This document shows positions 40,655 through 47,673 of a stretch of DNA of 59,627 nt, piece by piece (positions within the stretch are counted from its first letter, which is position 1; the number at the start of each line of letters is the position of its first letter). Source of the DNA: JASGDB01 sp049841315 (lineage in GTDB: Bacteria > Bacteroidota > Bacteroidia > Flavobacteriales > Weeksellaceae). Both the position numbers and the translations under genes were made by a program. The notes under the pieces were generated by a model that did not search any database, was not told the DNA's origin, and saw nothing but the letters and a program-made list of their open reading frames with translations. The stretch lies in NCBI GenBank assembly GCA_049841315.1, contig JASGDB010000082.1:1-59627 (forward strand), in the 5' to 3' direction.

Positions 40655-40662
40655 CAAAATTA
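40655..40662 (-). promoter_or_regulatory. -7 box for aroE
   Basis: On the minus strand TAATTTTG matches TAnnTTTG and ends 4 bp before the ATG at 40650, so the transcript is probably leaderless. Confidence 0.45.
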
Positions 40663-40705
40663 AGGAATCTTTCGGATTTTTTGATGATAATTTTGAAAAA
40701 CTCTA

Positions 40706-40738
40706 AAACCTCATAGGTTTCTGAAACCTATGAGGTTT
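40706..40738. repeat. Family C hairpin, copy 3
   Basis: Perfect 15-bp arms AAACCTCATAGGTTT and AAACCTATGAGGTTT around CTG. The outer AAACC...GGTTT matches copies 1 and 2 while the inner stem differs. It lies between aroE and rplI. Confidence 0.8.
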
Positions 40739-40753
40739 AAATTTGATAATGCA

Positions 40754-40786
40754 AAAAAACTGCTTCACATTGTGAAACAGTTTTTA
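40754..40786 (-). terminator. Terminator of the rpsF-rpsR-rplI operon
   Basis: AAAACTGcTTCACA pairs with TGTGAAaCAGTTTT with one mismatch. It lies 24 bp past the rplI stop codon, with A/T runs on both sides. Confidence 0.75.
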
Positions 40787-40809
40787 TCTGTTGAAGTTGT
40801 TCTGAAAAA

Positions 40810-41328
40810 TTAAGCTTCTGTTGATTCTTCGGAAGTTTCTTCTTTTTTAGCTTCAGCTTTCGGAGCGGCTTCAACTTTCGGAGCATCGGATACTACATCG
40901 AACTCGTAGTTGTATTCCACATCTCTGTGAAGTCTGATTAATGCTGCGAACTTACCTGTTCTCTTAATCGTGTTACCCGGAATCTTGATGTATTTTCTGT
41001 CGATTTCCACACCTGCTTTAGCAAGCTCTTCAGAAAGGTTTGCATTGTTGACAGAACCGAAAAGTTTATCACCTGTTCCTGCTTTTGCAGTGATGGTAAT
41101 ATTGGTTTTCTTCAGCTGGTCTACAACTGCATTAGCAGCGGCGATAAGTTTAGCTTCTTCTTCTTTTCTTGATTCAAGAGTTTCGGCTAATACTGCTTTG
41201 TTTTTTGGCGTAGCCAGAACTGCATATCCCTGAGGAATTAGGAAGTTTCTTGCATATCCTGGTTTTACGCTTACTGTATCAAACTCAAGTCCTAAGTTTT
41301 CTACGTCTTTTTTTAGAATGATATCCAT
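40810..41328 (-). CDS. rplI: 50S ribosomal protein bL9
   Basis: bL9 is a large-subunit protein that reaches out from the L1 stalk base. The N-terminal domain begins MDIILKKDVENLGLEFDTVSVKPGYARNFLIPQGYAVLAT, the family signature. A long helix follows (LESRKEEEAKLIAAANAVVDQL). The C-terminal domain contains LFGSVNNANLSEELAKAGVEIDRKYIKI. At 172 residues it is longer than E. coli L9 (149), because of a Lys/Glu/Ala tail. It is the last gene of the rpsF-rpsR-rplI operon. A 156-bp spacer of phrase repeats separates it from rpsR. Confidence 0.96.
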   Translation of the reverse strand: MDIILKKDVENLGLEFDTVSVKPGYARNFLIPQGYAVLATPKNKAVLAETLESRKEEEAKLIAAANAVVDQLKKTNITITAKAGTGDKLFGSVNNANLSEELAKAGVEIDRKYIKIPGNTIKRTGKFAALIRLHRDVEYNYEFDVVSDAPKVEAAPKAEAKKEETSEESTEA

Positions 41329-41484
41329 TGTTGTTGTCCGTTAATTTTGTGCCGAGTTCCGGATTTCGAGTTCCGGATTTCTCATCACATCGTTAGAATT
41401 TATTTTAATTCAGCAACAAATAATTGTAATTACTTGTTTCTTTAGCCTTGTGCTTTTTACTTGGCTCTTTTTACTTGGCTCTTT

Positions 41485-41787
41485 TTATTTCAAAAGGTCT
41501 GCTACGTAAGGCATCAGTGCAAGGTGTCTTGCTCTTTTGATTGCGGCAGAAACTTTTCTCTGATATTTCAGGGAAGTTCCGGTGTATCTTCTTGGAAGGA
41601 TTTTTCCCTGCTCGTTTACGAACTGAAGAAGAAAATCTGCATCTTTATAATCTACATGCTTGATTCCGTATTTTTTGAATCGGCAGTATTTTTTTTCAGA
41701 TTTAGTATTGATATCAAGCGGAGTAAGGAATTTTACTTCGGATTCTCCTCCGGCTGCGGCCTGTTGTGCCATTTCGTCTATTGCCAT
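41485..41787 (-). CDS. rpsR: 30S ribosomal protein bS18
   Basis: bS18 sits at the platform of the small subunit. The core is KKYCRFKKYGIKHVDYKDADFLLQFVNEQGKILPRRYTGTSLKYQRKVSAAIKRARHLALMPYV. The 100-residue protein has an N-terminal extension (MAIDEMAQQAAAGGESEVKF), which is longer than in E. coli (75 residues). In Flavobacterium ribosomes bS18 is reported to help hide the 16S anti-Shine-Dalgarno, which fits the lack of Shine-Dalgarno sites in this window. It lies between rpsF and rplI. Confidence 0.96.
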   Translation of the reverse strand: MAIDEMAQQAAAGGESEVKFLTPLDINTKSEKKYCRFKKYGIKHVDYKDADFLLQFVNEQGKILPRRYTGTSLKYQRKVSAAIKRARHLALMPYVADLLK

Positions 41788-41810
41788 GTTTTTGATTTTT
41801 AAGGGTTAAA

Positions 41811-42152
41811 TTAAGCTTTTGCAGTTTTGTTTTTCGCTCTTCTTGTTACGGCGTACTCTGCTGCGTGTTTGTCAAGTTTTGTAGTAAGATAGCGGATTAC
41901 CCTTTCGTCACGTTTGAAAGCAAGCTCCAGGTCTGCAACTACATTTCCTTCTCCTTTGAATTCAATCAAAGTGTAAAACCCATTCTTTTTCAGCTGAATA
42001 GGATAAGCCAGTTTTTTTAGTCCCCAATTTTCTTTGGCGGTGATTTCGCAGTTCTGAGACTTTAACAAGTCTTCAAATTTTTTCACTGCTTCCTCCACCT
42101 GTGCGTCAGATAGAACGGGAGTTAAAATGAAAACAGTTTCGTAATGGTTCAT
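41811..42152 (-). CDS. rpsF: 30S ribosomal protein bS6
   Basis: bS6 pairs with bS18 on the platform of the small subunit. The 113-residue sequence begins MNHYETVFILTPVLSDAQVEEAVKKFEDLLKSQNCEITAKENWGLKKLAYPIQLKKNGFYTLIEF, as expected, and ends VTRRAKNKTAKA. The conserved Arg in the RNA-binding strand region is in FKRDERVIRYLT. It is the first gene of the rpsF-rpsR-rplI operon; a TAnnTTTG box lies 28 bp upstream. Confidence 0.96.
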   Translation of the reverse strand: MNHYETVFILTPVLSDAQVEEAVKKFEDLLKSQNCEITAKENWGLKKLAYPIQLKKNGFYTLIEFKGEGNVVADLELAFKRDERVIRYLTTKLDKHAAEYAVTRRAKNKTAKA

Positions 42153-42180
42153 AATGATAAATATTAATTATTTCGAGGTG

Positions 42181-42188
42181 CAAAAGTA
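42181..42188 (-). promoter_or_regulatory. -7 box for rpsF
   Basis: On the minus strand TACTTTTG matches TAnnTTTG, 28 bp before the ATG at 42152. Confidence 0.5.
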
Positions 42189-42228
42189 GGTATTATTTTT
42201 AAAGTACACAAATACAGGTTCATAAAAA

Positions 42229-42256
42229 AATCCGGCTCGTACAAACGAGCCGGATT
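42229..42256 (-). terminator. Terminator of the large T9SS gene
   Basis: The perfect 12-bp arms AATCCGGCTCGT and ACGAGCCGGATT enclose ACAA, and T7 follows on the minus strand. It lies 23 bp past the stop codon at 42280. Confidence 0.9.
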
Positions 42257-42279
42257 CATTATTTACAATAATCTAACGA

Positions 42280-45129
42280 TTATTTTTTAATCACTTTCAC
42301 AGAAGATACACCTTCGTCAGTAGTAATTCTTACGATATACACTCCTGCACTCAGCTGAGACAGATTGATTTGAGATTTCTCAGCATCCATCTTGATATCT
42401 GCTATTTTGTTTCCTGCCAGGCTGAATACTGCTACCGATTTCACTTTAGAAGGAGAATTGATATTCAATACATCAGTTACTGGGTTAGGGTAGGTCTGAA
42501 CTTTTACTTTAGTTGCATCAGCTACTGCAAGTGCAGAAACTTGTAAACTGTATTCTTCCGCTTGCCCGTAATAATATGTACCACAAGGATTGGTAGGCGA
42601 AGAAAAGTAATTTTTAATAACTCTGATTTTTGTAGTACCAACAAGGGCTGTTAATGGCACTGTAATACTTCCTGTGGCCTGTTGTCCATCTGTACCATCA
42701 GAGTTTTCGATAGAACCGATTTCGTACATTTCATCAGAACCGGTGAAGTATCCATCTTGATCCCAGTCAATGAATACAGTGAAATAATCAACCCAATCTC
42801 CGCCTGTATTTCCTTCAAGGGCTACATTATAGGTGCTGCCCTGTTCTACGTTTCCGGTAATGTTAGTGAAATCTTCTATTGCCGGAGAACCGTTCACAGT
42901 TGCATCAGATACATTGTCAATGCCGGCAAATACAAATCTTGTGATAGGTTCAATATCAAAAGATCCTACATTTGGACTACACGGTGGCACAGGTGGTGGT
43001 GTTACGTGCTCACAGTGCATTTTGAATACTGCCTGAGCGCCGTCTTCATCTGCCACCCAAGCGCCTCCGCTGGTGCGGGTATGCATAGGTGAGCCTAAAG
43101 TCCCTACAGTAGAATTTTCCCAAAAATAGGCAGTGCTTGTTCCGGTAGCTTTTGGCTGCATCCAGTAGGTGGTGCCTGCTGCTCCTCCTGTAAAGTTAAG
43201 ATCTACATCCACGAATACCTGGCGCAACTCGTATGAACCAACAGTTTCGATTACATTTTGCGAATATGGAACTAATCCGGTAACGGTTTGCACCTGAGTA
43301 CCCGGTGAACCTGCATTATCGTCATAGAATACAAAACTCAAGGATGATACTGGTACTCCGGCAGTCTGAATCACGTTCAGCTCTATTGTTTTTACATTAA
43401 GGGTGTTTCCTGCGGATACTTTGAAATCATCTGCATTTTCATAGATAGAGCCATCTTTAATCTGCAGTCCGTTTTCAACTCCGTTGGAATCATCTCCCTG
43501 TCCACAATCAGAGGCAGGGTCTGAAACAACAAGGCTGTATTCTTCTGCCTGCCCGTAATAGTATGTACCGCAAGGGTTGGTAGGAGAAGAGTTGTAGTTT
43601 TTAATTACTCTTATTTTTGTAGTTCCCGCAAGAGCTGTTGAAGGTACGGTAATGCTTCCTGTTGCCTGTTTACCGTCTGTACCTGTAGAGTTTACAATAG
43701 AACCGATAGGATACACTTCATCAGAACCGGTGAAGTATCCATCCTGATTCCAGTCTACGAACACAGTGAAATAGTTGGTGTAATTACCGCCTGTATTTCC
43801 CTCAAGGATTACACTGTATGGGGTTGTTGCTGCTAAACTCACCAGTCCGGAGATAGAAGTAAAGTCTTCTAATCCAGGAGAGCCGTCTATGGTTGCACTA
43901 GATACATTATCGATACCGGCAAATGCAAATCTTGTGATAGGCTCTACATCGGTAGTTCCTACAGTCGGACTACAAGGAGGCAGCGGTGGCAGTGTTACCT
44001 GGCTGCAATGCAGTTTGAACACTTCCTGATATGCTTTTGCTACCCATGCACCTCCGCTTGTACGGCCTTGTGCTTTTTCGCCTAATGTTCCCACGCTGGT
44101 GTATTCCCAGAAGTAACCGCCAACTCCGCTGTCCGGTGCGTGCACAGTAGGCTGCATCCAGTAGGTAGCACCGGAAGTACCGCCTTCAAAGCTGGCATCC
44201 ACTGCTATCAGCATCTGGATTACGTCATATCCTGAAACCTGCCCGATTACTCTTTGTTCATAAGGCACAAGCCCTGTCAGGGTTTGTACTACAGTACCCG
44301 GAACACCGCTATTATTGTTATAGAATGTTAAATCGATAGAAGAAGGTGTTCCTAAGGTTGCGACTACATTCAGCTCGACAGCTTTTACGTTCAGAGTGCT
44401 GTTTGCAGATACCAAGAAGTCGTCCGCAGTTTCATAAATAGTTCCTGCTCCTACCTGATAGCCGCCCTGGAATCCGTTGGTAACGTCTCCTTGTCCGCAG
44501 TCCGGATTTGCCGGAGCTGAGCTTGTGATTTCGAAAGAGTCAATTCCAATATAATTAGAATTATCTCCTGAAGGGCCACCACTTGTTACGAAATATCTCA
44601 TAGCAACATTTACCGGAACGGCAGTTGATCCTACACCTGAAACAGTAGCCGTAACCGCCGTCCAATCAGTAGGATATCCGGTACTCTGAAGATCTGGATT
44701 GACAGATAATAACAGAGTAGTAAAACTACCTGTATCAGTAGCACTAGCTGGTGCTGTATAGGTTGCTTGGTTACTCAGTCTTACTTCAAGACGATCTGCC
44801 CAAGTACTTCCGGAAGTAGTTCTCGTGTAGAAAGTAATTTCGTCGCCATCTTTAAGATTCACAACCGGAGTAATCAGCCAGTTGCTGATGGTCCCTGCTC
44901 CGGAAGTGTTGTTGTAGTTGGCTCCGATATATCCTCCGTCATATCCTGAAAATACAGTGGCATTCCCCTGAAACCAAGATGTTGTTCCAACCGGCTGGCT
45001 CTTGTTCAGCAACACCCATCCACTGCCCGAAAGAGTAGTGATGTCCTCAAAATCTTCTGACAAAACCGTAGTCTGTGCAGAAAAAGGTATTATTGACATA
45101 AACATCAATAACAGTAAAATTTTCTTCAT
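42280..45129 (-). CDS. Large T9SS-secreted protein with duplicated GEVED module
   Basis: This 949-residue surface or secreted protein has a signal peptide (MKKILLLLMFMSIIPFSAQ). Residues about 20-205 form a choice-of-anchor-J (cleaved-adhesin-like) beta-sandwich (SEDFEDITTLSGSGWVLLNKS...NYIGIDSFEIT). Two large, near-identical modules follow, at about 210-536 and 540-866. Each begins DCGQGD, has a ADDFxVSAxxTLNVK segment, a TYWMQP segment and a GEVED-like end (FVDWNQDGYFTGSDEVY...AEEYSL). The T9SS type A domain is about 873-949 and ends VSSVKVIKK. It may be an adhesin, but the ligand is unknown. Confidence 0.88.
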   Translation of the reverse strand: MKKILLLLMFMSIIPFSAQTTVLSEDFEDITTLSGSGWVLLNKSQPVGTTSWFQGNATVFSGYDGGYIGANYNNTSGAGTISNWLITPVVNLKDGDEITFYTRTTSGSTWADRLEVRLSNQATYTAPASATDTGSFTTLLLSVNPDLQSTGYPTDWTAVTATVSGVGSTAVPVNVAMRYFVTSGGPSGDNSNYIGIDSFEITSSAPANPDCGQGDVTNGFQGGYQVGAGTIYETADDFLVSANSTLNVKAVELNVVATLGTPSSIDLTFYNNNSGVPGTVVQTLTGLVPYEQRVIGQVSGYDVIQMLIAVDASFEGGTSGATYWMQPTVHAPDSGVGGYFWEYTSVGTLGEKAQGRTSGGAWVAKAYQEVFKLHCSQVTLPPLPPCSPTVGTTDVEPITRFAFAGIDNVSSATIDGSPGLEDFTSISGLVSLAATTPYSVILEGNTGGNYTNYFTVFVDWNQDGYFTGSDEVYPIGSIVNSTGTDGKQATGSITVPSTALAGTTKIRVIKNYNSSPTNPCGTYYYGQAEEYSLVVSDPASDCGQGDDSNGVENGLQIKDGSIYENADDFKVSAGNTLNVKTIELNVIQTAGVPVSSLSFVFYDDNAGSPGTQVQTVTGLVPYSQNVIETVGSYELRQVFVDVDLNFTGGAAGTTYWMQPKATGTSTAYFWENSTVGTLGSPMHTRTSGGAWVADEDGAQAVFKMHCEHVTPPPVPPCSPNVGSFDIEPITRFVFAGIDNVSDATVNGSPAIEDFTNITGNVEQGSTYNVALEGNTGGDWVDYFTVFIDWDQDGYFTGSDEMYEIGSIENSDGTDGQQATGSITVPLTALVGTTKIRVIKNYFSSPTNPCGTYYYGQAEEYSLQVSALAVADATKVKVQTYPNPVTDVLNINSPSKVKSVAVFSLAGNKIADIKMDAEKSQINLSQLSAGVYIVRITTDEGVSSVKVIKK
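42532..43512 (-). repeat. Tandem module 2 of the large T9SS protein
   Basis: Codes residues about 540-866. It aligns along its whole length with module 1 (43522-44502), with long identical stretches near the end (SSPTNPCGTYYYGQAEEYSL in both). Confidence 0.8.
43522..44502 (-). repeat. Tandem module 1 of the large T9SS protein
   Basis: Codes residues about 210-536, about 327 residues long like module 2. The DNA is also similar, which points to a fairly recent duplication. Confidence 0.8.
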
Positions 45130-45182
45130 TTTGATAAAATTTTAGTGGTTAATATTAATTATTGGTCTTTGTAATTTTAATT

Positions 45183-45269
45183 TTATTGCTTAATTACTTT
45201 TATTGTTTCGGATTCTTTTTCGGTATTTACAGTCAATATGTAAATGCCTGTACTAAGTTTTGACATATC
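45183..45269 (-). pseudogene. Orphan C-terminus of a T9SS sorting domain
   Basis: On the minus strand, after an in-frame stop, the 28 codons read DMSKLSTGIYILTVNTEKES and then ETIKVIKQ before a stop codon. This is the typical end of a T9SS type A sorting domain (compare LSAGVYIVRITTDEGVSSVKVIKK at the end of the adjacent gene). The rest of the protein is missing, so it is a fossil of a lost gene or a partial duplicate of the neighbour. Confidence 0.65.
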
Positions 45270-45310
45270 TCATGGTATGTTTTTATTATATTTTGCTTAG
45301 TAAAAAATGA

Positions 45311-45445
45311 CAAGAAATCACATCATTACTTTTTCCCGAATACAATTTTCCTCAAATCCTTCATAAAAATGGTTTTGAAAATGCAGTTATAATTGATAAG
45401 CAGGGGAGTAAAAGAAAGAGAATAAATGTTTCTTCATATCATTAG
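45311..45445 (+). pseudogene. Possible SPOR-domain remnant
   Basis: A 44-codon frame, open after a stop and without an ATG, contains NGFENAVIIDKQGSKRKRIN and then VSSYH. It loosely fits the SPOR-domain pattern of 'GfenA.ii....yRv.v.sf'. The support is weak, because the piece is short. Confidence 0.25.
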
Positions 45446-45693
45446 CTTAAATAATTGATTCAAATATAGTGATAATTATGACATAATGGTAATGTAACGC
45501 TTTTTTTTCACTAAACATTGATGATTTCACCTGTTGCAATGCACATGTCATTTATATGAAAACAAGGAATTTTTGTTTGCTAATAAAAGAGTATCAGTAT
45601 GGTATGTTTTTTTTATTTGTCGTTGTCTTTTGTGCCTTTTGTGGTCGTGTCTAATCAAAAATATAAATTATAGAGAATAGTAAAAACAAAAAA

Positions 45694-45712
45694 CCTCCGA
45701 AAATTCCGAAGG
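45694..45712 (-). terminator. Terminator of the E2 gene
   Basis: On the minus strand CCTTCGGAA pairs with TTTTCGGAGG bases with G-U wobbles, followed by a T6 run. It lies 10 bp past the stop codon at 45722. Confidence 0.65.
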
Positions 45713-45721
45713 CTTGATATT

Positions 45722-47017
45722 TTAAATCTCTGTATTTATATCCCAGTTTTCCAGATAATCGTGAACATGTTTCAGGAACATTCCGCCGAGTGAGCCGTCC
45801 ACCACTCTGTGGTCGTAGGAATGCGACATGAACATCAGATTTCTGACAGCAATCACATCTCCGTCCTCAGTTTCCAGCACGGCAGGTTTTTTCACAATCG
45901 CACCAATCGCAAGAATCGCCACCTGAGGCTGAGGAATAATCGGCGTTCCCATCAGGTTTCCGAAACTTCCGACATTGGAAATGGTGTAAGTTGCGCCTTG
46001 TGTATCTTCCGGTTTCAGTTTCTTGTTTCTGGCTCTGTATGCCAAATCGTTTATCGCTTTTGCCAAACCTGAAAGCGAAAGCTGGTCGGCATTTTTAATC
46101 ACGGGAACAATCAGGTTCCCGTCCGGAAGTGCAGTTGCCATTCCGATATTGATGTTTTTCTTTTTGATGATTTTGTCGCCGTCCACAGAAACATTAATCA
46201 TCGGAAAATCCTGAATGGCTTTCACAACCGCTTTTACAAAAATCGGCATAAACGTCAATCTTTCGCCTTCGCGTTTTTCAAATGCGGATTTATGGCGTGC
46301 TCTCCATTTTACCACGTTGGTCACATCCGTTTCAATGAATGAAGTTACGTGCGGAGCAATTCTTTTGCTGTTCACCATTGCATCTGCAATGATTTTGCGG
46401 ACTCTGTCCATCTGGATGATTTCATCACCTTCGTTGTGTTGAGGCGTTGGGATGTTAGGGAGTTGAAGCGTTTCAGAAACAGTTTCTTTAACCTCAATCT
46501 CAGCCTTTTTTACAAAAGCCAGAATATCTTCTTTGGTAATTCTTCCGTCCAATCCACTTCCTTTAATGGATTTGAGTTCTGTTTCGGAGATATTTTCCTG
46601 CGTAGCAATGGATTTTACTAATGGAGAAAGATACAACTCACCGGAAAATTCGGTATTTGCAGGTGTGGTCTGCAAAGGTCTTTCCAGTTCGTGGATGACT
46701 TCCTGTGCAGGCTGAGCGGGAGTTTCGGCAGGTGTGGAAGCGGTTTCGGTTACAACAGAATCGGAAGAATTTTCTCCCTCCGTTTCCAGAATGGCTATGG
46801 CTTCGCCCACTTTTGCTACTTCATCTTTCTGTTTCAGGATTTTTACGATTTTTCCCGAAACCGGAGTAGGAACATCGGAATCTACTTTATCTGTCGCAAT
46901 TTCCACTACGGAATCGTCTTCCTTCACGGTGTCGCCCTCATTGTATAACCAGCTGATGATGGTAGCCTCCATCACCCCTTCTCCCATGGAAGGAAGTAAT
47001 AATTTGTATTCTGCCAT
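45722..47017 (-). CDS. 2-oxoacid dehydrogenase E2 (dihydrolipoamide acyltransferase)
   Basis: This 431-residue E2 subunit passes acyl groups from lipoate to CoA in a 2-oxoacid dehydrogenase complex. The N-terminal lipoyl domain (about 1-80) has the lipoyl-Lys in EIATDKVDSDVPTPVSGKI. A Pro/Ala/Glu-rich linker follows. The E3-binding domain is near 128-165 (YLSPLVKSIATQENISETELKSIKGSGLDGRITKEDI). The catalytic domain ends in SHSYDHRVVDGSLGGMFL, with the His/Asp active site. Whether the substrate is branched-chain 2-oxoacid or another is not decided by sequence; the E1 and E3 genes are not in the window. Confidence 0.9.
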   Translation of the reverse strand: MAEYKLLLPSMGEGVMEATIISWLYNEGDTVKEDDSVVEIATDKVDSDVPTPVSGKIVKILKQKDEVAKVGEAIAILETEGENSSDSVVTETASTPAETPAQPAQEVIHELERPLQTTPANTEFSGELYLSPLVKSIATQENISETELKSIKGSGLDGRITKEDILAFVKKAEIEVKETVSETLQLPNIPTPQHNEGDEIIQMDRVRKIIADAMVNSKRIAPHVTSFIETDVTNVVKWRARHKSAFEKREGERLTFMPIFVKAVVKAIQDFPMINVSVDGDKIIKKKNINIGMATALPDGNLIVPVIKNADQLSLSGLAKAINDLAYRARNKKLKPEDTQGATYTISNVGSFGNLMGTPIIPQPQVAILAIGAIVKKPAVLETEDGDVIAVRNLMFMSHSYDHRVVDGSLGGMFLKHVHDYLENWDINTEI

Positions 47018-47198
47018 TATAGTCTTTTTGGTATTTTACAAATATAAGCAAATTTGAAAACTCTACAATTTTAAAAAGAAAAATTACGAATATGATAATG
47101 AAGAAACAAGAGCCAAGGGAAAAGAGCCAAGAAGTTGGGAGAAGGGGAGACTTTGAGAAAATGAGACTTTGAGAAGTAAGGTGGAAAGATGACGGAAA

Positions 47199-47311
47199 CA
47201 TTCCCCTCCTTTGGAAATCGAGGAACGAGATTCGCCGATTCCATTAAAAATAAATAAACATGGAGAGAGACACTGGTGGCGAAAATTCGGAGAATTTTTG
47301 ACGGGGTGGTT
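47199..47311. repeat. Family A repeat, copy R5 (reverse strand, interrupted)
   Basis: ATTCCCCTCCTTTGG at the left and GAATTTTTGACGGGGTGGTT at the right are the two ends of the family A element, read in the opposite direction. About 55-60 bp of unrelated sequence interrupts hairpin 2. The stem-1 bases are partly changed (CGAAAATTC with GAATTTTTG). Confidence 0.65.
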
Positions 47312-47357
47312 CACCTCGCACTTCGTATCTCGTATCTCATATCTCGCACCTTTTTTC

Positions 47358-47365
47358 TACATTTG
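47358..47365 (+). promoter_or_regulatory. -7 box for the ABM gene
   Basis: TACATTTG matches TAnnTTTG, 13 bp before the ATG at 47379. Confidence 0.5.
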
Positions 47366-47378
47366 TCAAAAATTTTAT

Positions 47379-47669
47379 ATGAATCTGTATATCGTTGCAT
47401 TGTTCCGTTTCAAGGAAAATTATCTGATGGATGCTTTTGAACTGCTGAGAAAATTAGTACATGAAACCCGAAAAGAAGAAGGCTGTCTGCAATACGACCT
47501 CGTGGAAGACAAATATAATAAAGGTATTTTCTTTATCGTGGAATTGTGGGAATCGGAAGAACATCATTTTAAACATGACCAGGCGGAGCATCTGGCGGAT
47601 TTCAGAATTAATTCTGCCTCTTTTCTTGAAGAAGCAACACAGGTGTATAAAGGTTTTAAAGTGTTTTAA
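47379..47669 (+). CDS. Antibiotic biosynthesis monooxygenase (ABM) domain protein
   Basis: This 96-residue protein has the ABM (dimeric alpha/beta-barrel) pattern: YIVALFRFKENYLMDAFELLRKLVHETRKEEGCLQYDLVED at the N-terminus, FFIVELWESEEHHFKHDQAEHLADF in the middle. Such proteins act as small monooxygenases or quinol oxygenases, but most have no known substrate. The frame is open back to 47211, but that part runs through a repeat and has no protein character, so the ATG at 47379 is chosen. It lies 4 bp upstream of the deformylase-like gene, so they are probably co-transcribed. Confidence 0.85.
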   Translation: MNLYIVALFRFKENYLMDAFELLRKLVHETRKEEGCLQYDLVEDKYNKGIFFIVELWESEEHHFKHDQAEHLADFRINSASFLEEATQVYKGFKVF

Positions 47670-47673
47670 TACA

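Larger units (their letters stand above)
45130..45721. other. 592-bp spacer with gene remnants
   Basis: No intact gene is seen. The spacer holds a remnant of a T9SS sorting domain (45183-45269), a possible SPOR-domain remnant (45311-45445), and, at its right end, the terminator of the E2 gene. Confidence 0.6.
47018..47378. other. 361-bp spacer with disrupted repeat R5
   Basis: No intact gene is supported. It holds phrase repeats (GAGCCAAGGGAAAAGAGCC; GAGACTTTGAGA twice), the interrupted repeat R5, phrases of the TCGTATCTCGTATCTC type, and the promoter of the ABM gene. Confidence 0.6.

Noticed and set aside
47211..47378. 5' extension of the ABM gene
   Set aside because: The open frame passes through the interrupted repeat R5 and phrase repeats, and has no protein-like conservation. 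A clean promoter lies after it.
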